Made by a program: the position numbers and the translations under genes
Source: an uncultured Hymenobacter sp.
GTDB lineage: Bacteria; Bacteroidota; Bacteroidia; Cytophagales; Hymenobacteraceae
DNA length: 21,013 bases
Assembly: GCA_937871705.1 (NCBI GenBank)
Contig: CALMOO010000578.1
Location: 1 to 21,013 of the forward strand
Direction: 5' to 3'
In this document: piece by piece, positions 15,342-21,013 of the stretch
How the letters are laid out: the number at the start of each line of letters is the position of its first letter
Position numbering within the stretch: the first letter of the stretch is position 1
Notes under the pieces: model-generated
The model's input: only the letters and a program-made list of their open reading frames with translations
The model's database searches: none
What the model was told of the DNA's origin: nothing

Positions 15342-15349
15342 AGAGACGA

Positions 15350-15381
15350 AGCCAAACGCCCGGCCAGCATAGCCGAAACGC
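15350..15381. promoter_or_regulatory. Two AGCC(G)AAACGC boxes 21 bp apart
   Basis: AGCCAAACGC at 15350-15359 and AGCCGAAACGC at 15371-15381 start 21 bases apart, just upstream of the candidate -7 element of the broken SDR gene. They differ by one inserted G. The spacing is the same as that of the boxes before the other SDR operon, although the sequence differs. A regulator site is possible; support is limited to this pattern. Confidence 0.3.
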
Positions 15382-15444
15382 TTTGAATCAGGTAGTTGAC
15401 CAAAGCACGTCTCCAACGCATGATTGGTTAACCCGTGGCCATCG

Positions 15445-16260
15445 CTACGCCGGGCGCTTCTTTAGCAACTCAGAGGGGGCCAGCCCGAACCTATTTTTGA
15501 AAGCAAAGGAGAAGTGGGATAAGTCCTGAAAACCCAGGTCGAAGTAGATAGCCGACGGCTTTTGGTGCTTTTGCGTAAGCAGAAAGTAAGCCTCCTGCAA
15601 ACGCTTATGCACCAGCCAGCGGCTGGGGGTTTGGTCGAAAATCGCGTGAAAGTCCCGTTTAAAAGCCGATAGGCTGCGCCCCGTCAGAAAAGCGAAGCGT
15701 GAGAGGCTGACGTTGAAAGTAAAATTGCGCTGCATGAACTCTTCCAGGTTGATTTTGCCCGGCACTCCGTAGTCGAACAGGATGTCGGCAAGGTCTGGCT
15801 GCTGTTGCAACAAAATAAGCAACAGCTCCTCGTATTTCACCTCGGCAAATACGGCAGCTAGCTTCCCGGCCGCATCCTGGTAGGGCAGGAGCGAGCGCAT
15901 AAACGCCGGAATAATTTCCAGCCGACTCAGCGGCACAAACGTGGCGGAGGGCTGGGCTTTTTTCGCGGCTATGCCGTGCTTGGCTTGAAACGATTGGAGA
16001 AAGCTTTCTTCAAAACAAAAAAACGTTAGCTCGCAGTCGGCGCCCGCGCTGCCCTGGTCGTAGCGCACCAGGCGATTTTTGCGCACCAGATACGAGTCGC
16101 CCGCTTGCAGCGTCAGGCGCTGGTTGCTATCATACACGCGCAGCTCGCCGGCCCCGATATACAAAAACAGGTGGTCGGGCACGAATTGCTCGGGCGAGGT
16201 TGCCGGCCGGGTGCGCGGCGCGGGGTGCCCGACGGCGCTCAGCTTGGTAGTCTGGTCCAT
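15445..16260 (-). CDS. AraC-family transcriptional regulator
   Basis: This 271-residue regulator has a cupin-type N-terminal part (about 30-110, with LTLQAGDSYLVRKNRLVRY) and a C-terminal AraC helix-turn-helix pair (about 172-266). The second helix-turn-helix is PSAIYFDLGFQDLSHFSFAF, ending with APSELLKKRPA. Its start overlaps the end of the DUF2147 gene by 22 bases, so it is most likely translated from the same mRNA as the epimerase and DUF2147 genes. The tandem 23-bp repeats before that operon are a natural candidate for its own binding site (inference). A broken copy of its 3' end is at 14397-14560. Confidence 0.92.
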   Translation of the reverse strand: MDQTTKLSAVGHPAPRTRPATSPEQFVPDHLFLYIGAGELRVYDSNQRLTLQAGDSYLVRKNRLVRYDQGSAGADCELTFFCFEESFLQSFQAKHGIAAKKAQPSATFVPLSRLEIIPAFMRSLLPYQDAAGKLAAVFAEVKYEELLLILLQQQPDLADILFDYGVPGKINLEEFMQRNFTFNVSLSRFAFLTGRSLSAFKRDFHAIFDQTPSRWLVHKRLQEAYFLLTQKHQKPSAIYFDLGFQDLSHFSFAFKNRFGLAPSELLKKRPA

Positions 16261-16748
16261 TTCTTCGTCATGCCTAGCAGCGGCACTTTCCAGTAGATTC
16301 TGATTTCCAGGCCCTCGCCTTGCAGCCGCATGGTGCAGCTGAAGGTTTTGCCCGTTCGCACATCGTAGTAGGTGCCCCGTTTATAGACGCCGTCTTCATG
16401 CACTAGGCCGGACAGAATCACCGCATTCAGCAGCGTCTGGTTGCGCAAGGCGGCATCCGGGTTTTTGGTGTCCTTTTTCAGGGTTTTACCATCTTTTTCG
16501 TAAAGGTCATTGCCCCAGCCGGCCAGCAGCGTCCCGGAGTAGGTGCCGCCGGATTTGAAGATTTCTGTTTGGGAGTCTTTGGCCTGGCTCACCCACCGGC
16601 CGAGGACCTTATCGACTTGAGCAGAAGTTTTGTCCGTATCCAAGGTTTGCGCCATGACGTTCGTAGTTAAAAAGAAGAAAGCAAGCAAGTTAAATAAGAC
16701 GTTCTTCGTCCGTGCAGCAGCTAGCGCGGGGCTGGCGTAGGCGCTCAT
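16239..16748 (-). CDS. DUF2147-domain exported protein
   Basis: This 169-residue protein has an N-terminal hydrophobic stretch (LFNLLAFFFLTTNVMAQ, about 18-34) that looks like a signal peptide. A DUF2147 domain follows: GRWVSQAKDSQTEIFKSGG, then GTLLAGW, the central LLNAVILSGLVHEDGVYKRG and the terminal LRIYW-like strand. DUF2147 proteins are small predicted beta-barrel-like periplasmic proteins of unknown biochemical role. The ATG at 16748 overlaps the TGA of the epimerase gene as ATGA, which fixes the start and implies translational coupling. Its end overlaps the AraC gene by 22 bases. Confidence 0.88.
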   Translation of the reverse strand: MSAYASPALAAARTKNVLFNLLAFFFLTTNVMAQTLDTDKTSAQVDKVLGRWVSQAKDSQTEIFKSGGTYSGTLLAGWGNDLYEKDGKTLKKDTKNPDAALRNQTLLNAVILSGLVHEDGVYKRGTYYDVRTGKTFSCTMRLQGEGLEIRIYWKVPLLGMTKKWTRLPS

Positions 16749-17782
16749 TTGATGAGCTGGTACTTAACCAGGCTTTCCGCAGCTGCCACAATGGCTTGCT
16801 CCTGGGTGGCCAGCGGCTTCCAGCCTAATAGCTGCTTGGCTTTGGCATTGCTGACCCGGCGGTTTACCTGCAAAAACATGGCGCCCGTTTTGGCTTGCGC
16901 ATTAAACAAAGATGCGAACCGGACAACCCAATCGGGTACTGTTTTCGTCGCCACCTTTTCGGCTATGTCAGGCATCTTTTGCTGGAGGAGCTGCGCAATC
17001 TCAGGCATCGAAATCTGCCCGTCGGCCGAGGCGATGAAGCGCTGCCCGCTAGCCGCTGGCGTAGTCATGGCCCGCACGTGCAAATCGGCCACGTCGCGCA
17101 CGTCCACCACATTCAGTGGAATGTTCGGCACAGCCTTCAGCGAGCCGTCTACCAGGTGCCGGATGATGTCGAAACTGCCGGACGTATGGCTGCCCAGCGA
17201 CGGCCCAAGAATAGCCACCGGATTAATAACGCTCAGTTCAAGCGCACCGCCTTCCTGCTTGATAAACTCCCAGGCGGCCCGCTCGGCCAGGCCTTTCGAT
17301 TTTTCATAGGTCGACAACCCCTTCAGATTAGGGTCGGTCCAGTCTGCTTCGGTCGTTTCAGTGGTGCGGTCAGTGTGGCTAAAGCCCACGGCCCCAAAGC
17401 TGGACGTGAGCACCACGCGCTTGACGCCGGCGTCGCGGGCAGATTTTAGTACCCGCAGGGTGCCTTCCACGGCGGGCTTGAGGTGGGCGCTTTCGTCGGC
17501 GGGGGTAGCAAACGAGACGGGCGAGGCTACATGCAGCACGTAGGTGCAGCCGTGCAGGGCGGCGTCCCAATTATGGTCGCTGGTCAAATCCGCTTCCACA
17601 AATTCCAGCTGGTCGCCCGGCGTACTGCCGCCGGCCCGCAGCGTTTCCAGGACGCTGGTTTTACTGGCCAGGGAGCGCAGCGTGGTTCGGACGTGGTAGC
17701 CTTGGTGCAACAAAGCCAGGATGCATTGCGCGCCCACAAAGCCGGTGCCGCCCGTGACCAGTACTATTTCCGGATTTTTCAT
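16745..17782 (-). CDS. NAD(P)-dependent epimerase/dehydratase, dihydroflavonol-reductase-like aldehyde reductase
   Basis: This 345-residue extended SDR has the Rossmann loop TGGTGFVG (10-17), an arginine-rich segment after the second strand that fits NADPH (TTLRS), the catalytic serine near 127-128 (LTSSFGAVG) and YxxxK at Y159/K163. The PVAILGPSLG and NVVDVRDVADLHVRAM segments place it in the dihydroflavonol-4-reductase/aldehyde reductase group. It probably reduces aldehydes or ketones with NADPH. I start it at the ATG at 17782, where the Rossmann strand begins as usual; the frame continues to 17854 without family match. It is the first gene of a three-gene coupled operon with the DUF2147 and AraC genes. 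Confidence 0.92.
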   Translation of the reverse strand: MKNPEIVLVTGGTGFVGAQCILALLHQGYHVRTTLRSLASKTSVLETLRAGGSTPGDQLEFVEADLTSDHNWDAALHGCTYVLHVASPVSFATPADESAHLKPAVEGTLRVLKSARDAGVKRVVLTSSFGAVGFSHTDRTTETTEADWTDPNLKGLSTYEKSKGLAERAAWEFIKQEGGALELSVINPVAILGPSLGSHTSGSFDIIRHLVDGSLKAVPNIPLNVVDVRDVADLHVRAMTTPAASGQRFIASADGQISMPEIAQLLQQKMPDIAEKVATKTVPDWVVRFASLFNAQAKTGAMFLQVNRRVSNAKAKQLLGWKPLATQEQAIVAAAESLVKYQLIK

Positions 17783-17808
17783 CAAGGTGTCGTTTAGCAG
17801 GTACGGGG

Positions 17809-17816
17809 CAAAGGTC
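17809..17816 (-). promoter_or_regulatory. Candidate -7 promoter element (GACCTTTG) of the epimerase operon
   Basis: The minus-strand octamer GACCTTTG resembles TAnnTTTG except at its first base and lies 26 bases upstream of the ATG at 17782. There is no TTG at the usual -33 distance; the direct repeats begin 21 bases upstream of it instead. Confidence 0.4.
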
Positions 17817-17837
17817 TGACGGAAATGACTAGGCCGC

Positions 17838-17883
17838 TTTGTTGAAACGTCCAATTATGGTTTGTTGAAACGTCCAGTTAGGG
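17838..17883. repeat. Two adjacent 23-bp direct repeats, candidate AraC operator
   Basis: The 23-base unit TTTGTTGAAACGTCCA plus seven bases occurs twice back to back (17838-17860 and 17861-17883), with two differences near its end (A/G and T/G). A 23-bp period is close to two DNA turns, so both copies face the same side of the helix. The pair lies 21 bases upstream of the candidate -7 element, where a class II activator would sit. AraC-family proteins bind direct repeats, and the operon encodes one, so auto-activation is the simplest reading. Confidence 0.7.
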
Positions 17884-18055
17884 GCCTCACACCGGGTTTT
17901 CCAAGCCCCTGACCCAATCAAACCACCTCTTTTTGACTTGGTGCAGAATAACCGACCAAACAAGCGGGCCTTATCGCTAAGCGCCCCGCTCGCCCCACAA
18001 CCTGCGCCTACCCTGCTGCGTGTAGCCGGTTTGATAGAGACAATAAACTTGCCTG

Positions 18056-18372
18056 ATGCCGGACCCCTCGCTCACCACGTTCTACGCCGCCCTGGCGGCG
18101 CAGGCTGGCACTGCTCCCGCCGCCCTGCGCCCCGCTGACGAGCACCTCGCGCTCGGCCACTTCAACCTGTTCGACGTGGCCAACGTGCTACGCTACCCGC
18201 CCGCCCCGACGGCGGCGCCAGTAATGTTCGACCGCCGGAGCTACTACAAGATTAGCTTGCTGGCTGGCAGCGGCCGGGCCACGTATGACGACCAGGAGCT
18301 ACGCATCCAGGCGTGTTCGCGCTGGTTTGCGCCCCCGCAGCTGTCGGTGCAGTGGTGGCCCGACGCGCCGGT
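18056..18372 (+). pseudogene. AraC-family regulator, N-terminal fragment
   Basis: From the ATG at 18056 the frame encodes a sensing half typical of Bacteroidota AraC regulators: HFNLFDVANVLRYPPAP, then MFDRRSYYKISLLAGSGRA and the WFAPPQLSVQWW strand. Family likeness stops after about residue 105. The frame then runs on to 18520 through sequence that is antisense to a decayed DoxX-like gene, so the tail is not a real protein end. No helix-turn-helix follows. This is a gene cut by a deletion or rearrangement, with the junction near 18370-18410. Confidence 0.72.
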
Positions 18373-18408
18373 AATAAAGCCGGGCCGTCCCGAACAGCGG
18401 CCGCCCGC

Positions 18409-18800
18409 TTACCCAAGCGGGGTAGCGGGCCTGGTCCGCTGCCCCCAGAAAACGAAGAGTGTCAACGCCAGCAGCCCGAAGTTGAACGGCGTGTTGGCCG
18501 CCTCTCCGCGCCCCAGATGAAAGGCAATAGCGCCGACCTGGAGCGCCGCCAGGCCCAACGCCGCCAGGCGAGCGAGGCCCGGCTTCGTTCGCAGCAGCGC
18601 CGGCAGCACCAGGCCGAGTCCTCCCGCAGGTCCAGTACCCCGTCGTGCGCAGCAGGCTCGGGTGTTCGCCCGCCCACGGCCACAGGGCGGCGAGCGTCGC
18701 CAGCTTAAAGATGCCGGTTCCGATGTAGAGCAAAGCCAGCAGGCCCTGGGCAATCCAGCGGGAGAGGCGCAGCGCGCGAGTTTTGGGGTAGAGGGGTCAT
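18409..18800 (-). pseudogene. DoxX-family membrane protein with frameshifts
   Basis: Pieces in different minus-strand frames make one DoxX-like protein when joined. RWIAQGLLALLYIGTGIFKL and ALWPWAGEHPSLLRTTG lie in one frame, VLDL in a second, and GGLGLVLPALLRTKPG plus AALQVGAIAFHLGRGEA in a third, ending at a TAA at 18409-18411. Missing single bases in the GGGG run near 18641 and just after the VLDL codons explain the two switches. An extra C in the CCCC run near 18785 would explain why the ATG at 18800 is out of frame with the rest. The intact product would have four membrane helices. It is divergent from the truncated HxlR gene, a common pairing. Confidence 0.75.
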
Positions 18801-18829
18801 CGGGCTTTCGAGGGCAGGGAATGGTTAGG

Positions 18830-18837
18830 CAAAGGTC
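18830..18837 (-). promoter_or_regulatory. Candidate -7 element (GACCTTTG) before the decayed DoxX gene
   Basis: The minus-strand octamer GACCTTTG, identical to the one before the epimerase operon, lies 29 bases upstream of the ATG at 18800, in the divergent region shared with the HxlR gene. It would be the promoter of the DoxX-like pseudogene. Confidence 0.35.
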
Positions 18838-18884
18838 CGTACTTTCACTAGCCAGCAGAAAGCAGTTACCCCAACGTAAGCGCC

Positions 18885-19097
18885 ATGATTTTAACGGACG
18901 GCCAAACCAAACACGTGACTTGCATAGGCGAGATGCTCCCCATTCGCGATGCCCTGGAGGTAGTGGGCAGCAAACGGAAAGTATTGATTCTGACTTCCCT
19001 CATGCAAGGCAATCGGCGCTTCACCGAAATCCAGCGCAGCGTTGCTCAACTCAACCTCAAGGTGCTGGCTAAGGAATTGAAAGATTTGGAGGAGTGA
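18885..19097 (+). pseudogene. HxlR-family regulator truncated by an IS3 element
   Basis: The 70-residue product starts like a normal HxlR winged-helix regulator: CIGEMLPIRDALEVVGSKRK, then VLILTSLMQGNRRFTEIQRS and LKVLAKELKDLEE. In the family, this last motif is followed by a wing and a dimerisation helix (usually another 35-50 residues), which are missing here. The TGA that ends the frame (19095-19097) is the first three bases of the IS3-family element. The remaining half is not found on the other side of the element. Loss of the wing probably abolishes DNA binding, although a short product may still be made. Confidence 0.85.
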
Positions 19098-19122
19098 GGT
19101 GGTCGGGTAGGAATGGACACGG
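19095..19122 (+). repeat. IS3 left terminal inverted repeat
   Basis: These 28 bases pair with 20328-20355 in inverted orientation: the outer 14 are identical (TGAGGTGGTCGGGT), then a mismatch cluster, then TGGACA and GG match again. Five mismatches in total. Its first three bases serve as the stop codon of the truncated HxlR frame. Confidence 0.88.
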
Positions 19123-19143
19123 CGAAAGTAACTTTCTCTTGTC

Positions 19144-19452
19144 ATGGAAGCAGAAAAACCCGCCGGTAAACGGCCACGCGCCAAGTATGATATAGCATTT
19201 CAGGGCGAGGCAATCCGCTGGGTCACCCAGGACGGGCAGGTCACGACACGGGTCGCGCAGGCGCTTGGCATGAGCGAGGCCCTGTTGGGGCGCTGGGTGC
19301 GCACTGCGTGAGCGTAAACCGCTCGCCCCGCTGGCAGTGAAGCCTTGGAGCAGGAAAACAAGCAGTTGCGGGCGCAGTTGGCCCGTGCCGAAACGGAGCG
19401 GGACATTTTAAAAAAAGCGCTGACCATCTTTTCGCAACCGACGGACCGATGA
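19144..19452 (+). pseudogene. IS3 OrfA (helix-turn-helix transposase subunit), frame broken
   Basis: The ATG at 19144 opens a helix-turn-helix protein: YDIAFQGEAIRWVTQDGQ, then VAQALGMSEALLGRWVR. The same frame then hits TGA (19309) and TAA (19315) and reopens as ALEQENKQLRAQLARAETER followed by DILKKALTIF, the leucine-zipper end of IS3 OrfA. Between them, another frame reads ERKPLAPLAVK, the usual linker. One extra T near 19309 and one lost G near 19340 restore a ~102-residue OrfA. The final TGA (19450-19452) overlaps the OrfB start as ATGA. In the family, OrfA regulates transposition and forms part of the OrfAB transposase. Confidence 0.82.
19410..19416 (+). promoter_or_regulatory. Run of seven A, candidate -1 frameshift site of OrfAB
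   Basis: The sequence TTA AAA AAA GCG in the OrfA frame is a slippery A7 run. A -1 shift here leads into the OrfB frame (the OrfB ATG at 19449 is in the -1 frame relative to OrfA), as is standard for IS3 elements making the OrfAB fusion transposase. Confidence 0.65.
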
Positions 19453-20325
19453 AACGCTTCACATTCATTGCCTTACATGTTGCCTGTTGGCCCGTACGGC
19501 AGCAATGCCAGGTGCTGGGCGTTAGTGCCAGCGGCTACTACGCCTGGCGCAAACGCGTTCCCGCACCGATGATGGCTGAGCCAGGATGTCCCGCGTGGCA
19601 AGCGGCGGCCCAACGGGTGTTCACGACCCACGCCGGCCGTTACGGTCAGCGCCGCTTACGCGCCCAACTGCGGCGCGAAGGGCATGAGGTAGGTCGGCAG
19701 CGTTTACGCGGCTGGCTCAGCGCTTCTGCACCCGTGTCACTTCCCGCCCCCGCGCACTACCCAGGCCGACCCGCGAGCGGTGGCTGCCGCCAACAGGCTC
19801 GCCACCTGGCCGGCGGCCACGGCCCCGAATCAAATCTGGGTCGGCGACATCACCTACCTGGCCTTGGCCACGGGGCGCTGGGCCTACTTGGCCTGCTGGC
19901 GCGATGCTTTTTCTCGGCGTGTGGTAGGCTGGCACGTCAGCGAATCGCTGCACACCGATTTGATTCTGAATGCTTTTAACCGGGCGGTAGCCATCTGCCA
20001 GCCCCCGCCCGGTCTGCTCGTGCATGCCGACCGCGGTAGCCAGTATACCAGCGACGCCTTTACCACCCTGCTTGACCGCACCCAAGCTATTGCCAGCCTG
20101 AGCCGGCCCGGTAATCCGTATGACAACGCCTTAGCGGAGAGTGGTTGGAACACGCTCAAAACCGAGCTACTGCCGCGCGGGGCCTGCTTTGCCGACCTGG
20201 AAGAGGCTCGCCTCGAATCAACTGAATACCTCGACCACTACTATAACACCCAGCGCTTACACTCCGCCCTGGGCTACTGCACCTCGCTCGAAGTCGAACT
20301 TCACTATCTCTTCAACCTACCTTAG
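19449..20325 (+). pseudogene. IS3 OrfB (DDE transposase), frameshifted
   Basis: OrfB begins MKRFTFIALHVACWPVRQQC and continues through the HTH_21 region (GRYGQRRLRAQLRREGHEVG). Around 19715-19745 the reading frame must change by one base. The second half starts in another frame (PRTTQADPRAVAAANRLA), passes IWVGDITYLALATGRWAYLA and HADRGSQYTSDAF, and ends with YDNALAESGWNTLKTEL at the TAG 20323-20325. The catalytic triad D (GDITY), D (ADRGS) and E (AES) is intact in the second half. The frameshift means no full-length integrase is made from this copy. Confidence 0.87.
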
Positions 20326-20327
20326 CT

Positions 20328-20355
20328 CCATGTCCACTGGCACCCGACCACCTCA
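20328..20355 (-). repeat. IS3 right terminal inverted repeat carrying the Crp/Fnr start codon
   Basis: This is the inverted partner of 19095-19122 (14 outer bases identical). The ATG at 20330-20332 that opens the Crp/Fnr frame lies inside it, so the first nine codons of that frame are IS terminal sequence. Confidence 0.88.
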
Positions 20356-20923
20356 CGCCGCTGTCTTGGCTAATGTCGGCCGGCATATTGCCTTAACGCC
20401 GGAAGAACAAGGCTTATTCACGGCCTTGCTCGTGCCCCAGCACGTGGCCCGGTTCGGGTACGTGCTCCGGGCGGGGCAGCCCGCCCGCACGCTGGCCTTC
20501 GTGGTGCGGGGCTGCGTGCGCACCTTCGCCACCGACGAGCAGGGCCGCGAAGCCGGGCTGGCGTTTGCCTGGGAAGGGTGGTGGTGCGGTGACGCGGCCA
20601 GCGCCCTGGCGGGCCGCCCCGCGACGCTCACCATCCAGGCCTTGGAAGCTACCGACGTGTTGCACCTGAGCCTGGAGCACTTGGAGCACCTCTGCCAGCA
20701 GGTGCCGAAGTTTGAGCGCTTTTTTCGGCTGCTGTTCCAAAACGGCTTTCTGTTGGCGCAGCGCCGCCTCCAGGCTTTGCTCCAATGGCCAGCCGAGGAA
20801 CGGTACCGGCGGTTTTGCCGGCAGTACCCGCGCCTGAGTCAGCGGGTGGCCCAGAAGTACCTGGCCTCGTACCTGGGCATCACGCCCGAGTTTCTGAGTG
20901 CCGTGCGCAAAAAGCAGCCGTAG
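20330..20923 (+). CDS. Crp/Fnr-family transcriptional regulator with IS-derived N-terminus
   Basis: This 197-residue protein has a cyclic-nucleotide-binding-like beta-roll (about 12-115; LRAGQPARTLAFVVRGCVR, then WEGWWCGDAASALAG), a dimer helix with FERFFRLLFQNGFLLAQRRL, and a C-terminal helix-turn-helix (SQRVAQKYLASYLGITPEFLSAVRKK). The EERYRRF segment between them is typical of short Bacteroidota Crp/Fnr proteins. There are no Fnr-type cysteine clusters, so oxygen sensing through Fe-S is unlikely. Residues 1-9 come from the IS3 right end; native likeness begins about AVLANVGRHIALTPEEQ. The original start has therefore been replaced, and expression may depend on the element. The domain itself looks complete. 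Confidence 0.85.
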   Translation: MSTGTRPPHAAVLANVGRHIALTPEEQGLFTALLVPQHVARFGYVLRAGQPARTLAFVVRGCVRTFATDEQGREAGLAFAWEGWWCGDAASALAGRPATLTIQALEATDVLHLSLEHLEHLCQQVPKFERFFRLLFQNGFLLAQRRLQALLQWPAEERYRRFCRQYPRLSQRVAQKYLASYLGITPEFLSAVRKKQP

Positions 20924-20932
20924 CCCGCTTTT

Positions 20933-20948
20933 CTTAAGCTACCTTAAG
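20933..20948. repeat. Small hairpin CTTAAG-CTAC-CTTAAG
   Basis: CTTAAG occurs at 20933-20938 and 20943-20948, each self-complementary, with a 4-base loop, just after the Crp/Fnr stop. It could form a 6-bp stem but has no following T-run, so a terminator role is weak. It could also be a pair of regulator half-sites for the next gene. Confidence 0.3.
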
Positions 20949-20969
20949 GTGGGGGCCTTCGGCGGCGGC

Positions 20970-20977
20970 GTCCTTTG
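20970..20977 (+). promoter_or_regulatory. Candidate -7 element (GTCCTTTG) before an ATG at 21001
   Basis: The plus-strand octamer GTCCTTTG resembles TAnnTTTG in its TTTG half and lies 23 bases before an ATG at 21001, which reads MPLS before the window ends. This may be the start of a further plus-strand gene; too little is visible to say more. Confidence 0.25.
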
Positions 20978-21013
20978 TCGTCCGCTTTTCCCCACTTGCC
21001 ATGCCCCTCTCCG

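Larger units (their letters stand above)
19095..20355 (+). mobile_element. IS3-family insertion sequence, decayed copy (1261 bp)
   Basis: The element runs from TGAGGTGGTCGGGT (19095) to its inverted copy ending ACCACCTCA (20355), with the TGA...TCA ends usual for IS3. It contains orfA and orfB in the IS3 arrangement, with ATGA overlap and a run of seven A for -1 frameshifting. orfA carries two compensating indels and orfB one frameshift, so this copy is probably not self-mobile. The flanks GGAG (left) and CGCC (right) do not match, so no target duplication of 3-4 bp is visible. Confidence 0.9.

Noticed and set aside
16749..17449. Two plus-strand frames of about 185 codons
   Set aside because: Both are antisense to the epimerase gene, whose Rossmann and YxxxK motifs are intact.
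17880..17910. AGGGGC/GCCCCT stem with a 19-base loop
   Set aside because: Only six pairs, a long loop and no T-run; not convincing as a terminator or operator.
1..21013. CRISPR array, tRNA, rRNA or phage genes
   Set aside because: No regularly spaced repeats, no tRNA cloverleaf or rRNA signature, and no phage structural, integrase or lysis genes were seen on either strand.

Overview
The window looks like a chromosomal stretch of a GC-rich Bacteroidota bacterium, most likely Hymenobacter or a close relative. This is inferred from protein style (HxlR, Crp/Fnr and AraC regulators, DUF2147, DoxX-like and PaoABC-type proteins), the lack of strong Shine-Dalgarno sequences, and several upstream boxes resembling the Bacteroidota -7 element TAnnTTTG. 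No rRNA, tRNA or CRISPR array was seen.

Layout. Positions 1-1640 are a worn edge: the 3' end of an AraC-type gene, an IS5-like transposase remnant with a 20-bp inverted repeat, a SnoaL-like gene, and an IS110-type transposase tail fused to a truncated NmrA-like gene. Positions 1642-5510 (minus) hold a complete three-gene molybdenum hydroxylase operon of the PaoABC/YagTSR type. A lower-GC isochorismatase-family hydrolase (5717-6295, plus) lies next to it, with a 28-bp palindrome in the divergent intergenic region. Positions 6383-13295 (minus) form one long candidate operon: SDR, SDR, DoxX-like membrane protein, a second PaoABC set, and an ACMSD-type amidohydrolase/decarboxylase. An AraC regulator (13403-14341) lies directly upstream.

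Positions 14397-17883 hold a decayed AraC 3' fragment, an SDR gene split by one in-frame stop, and an apparently intact, translationally coupled operon (epimerase/reductase, DUF2147 protein, AraC regulator). Two adjacent 23-bp direct repeats precede that operon. Positions 18056-20923 are again a decay zone: an AraC 5' fragment, a frameshifted DoxX-like gene, an HxlR regulator cut by an IS3-family element, and a Crp/Fnr gene. The IS3 ends supply the stop codon of the truncated HxlR gene and the start codon of the present Crp/Fnr reading frame.

How the genes may work together (inference). Two SDR or reductase enzymes, two aldehyde-oxidising molybdoenzymes and a decarboxylase-type amidohydrolase could take small aromatic or reactive alcohols and aldehydes through acids to decarboxylated products, under AraC control. 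No substrate can be read from the sequence. Neither PaoA homologue shows a Tat signal, so both complexes are probably cytoplasmic, unlike E. coli PaoABC. No PaoD-type cofactor-insertion chaperone is present in the window. Frameshifts and stops cluster in the remnant zones and are absent from the two long operons, which argues for real gene decay rather than uniform sequencing error.
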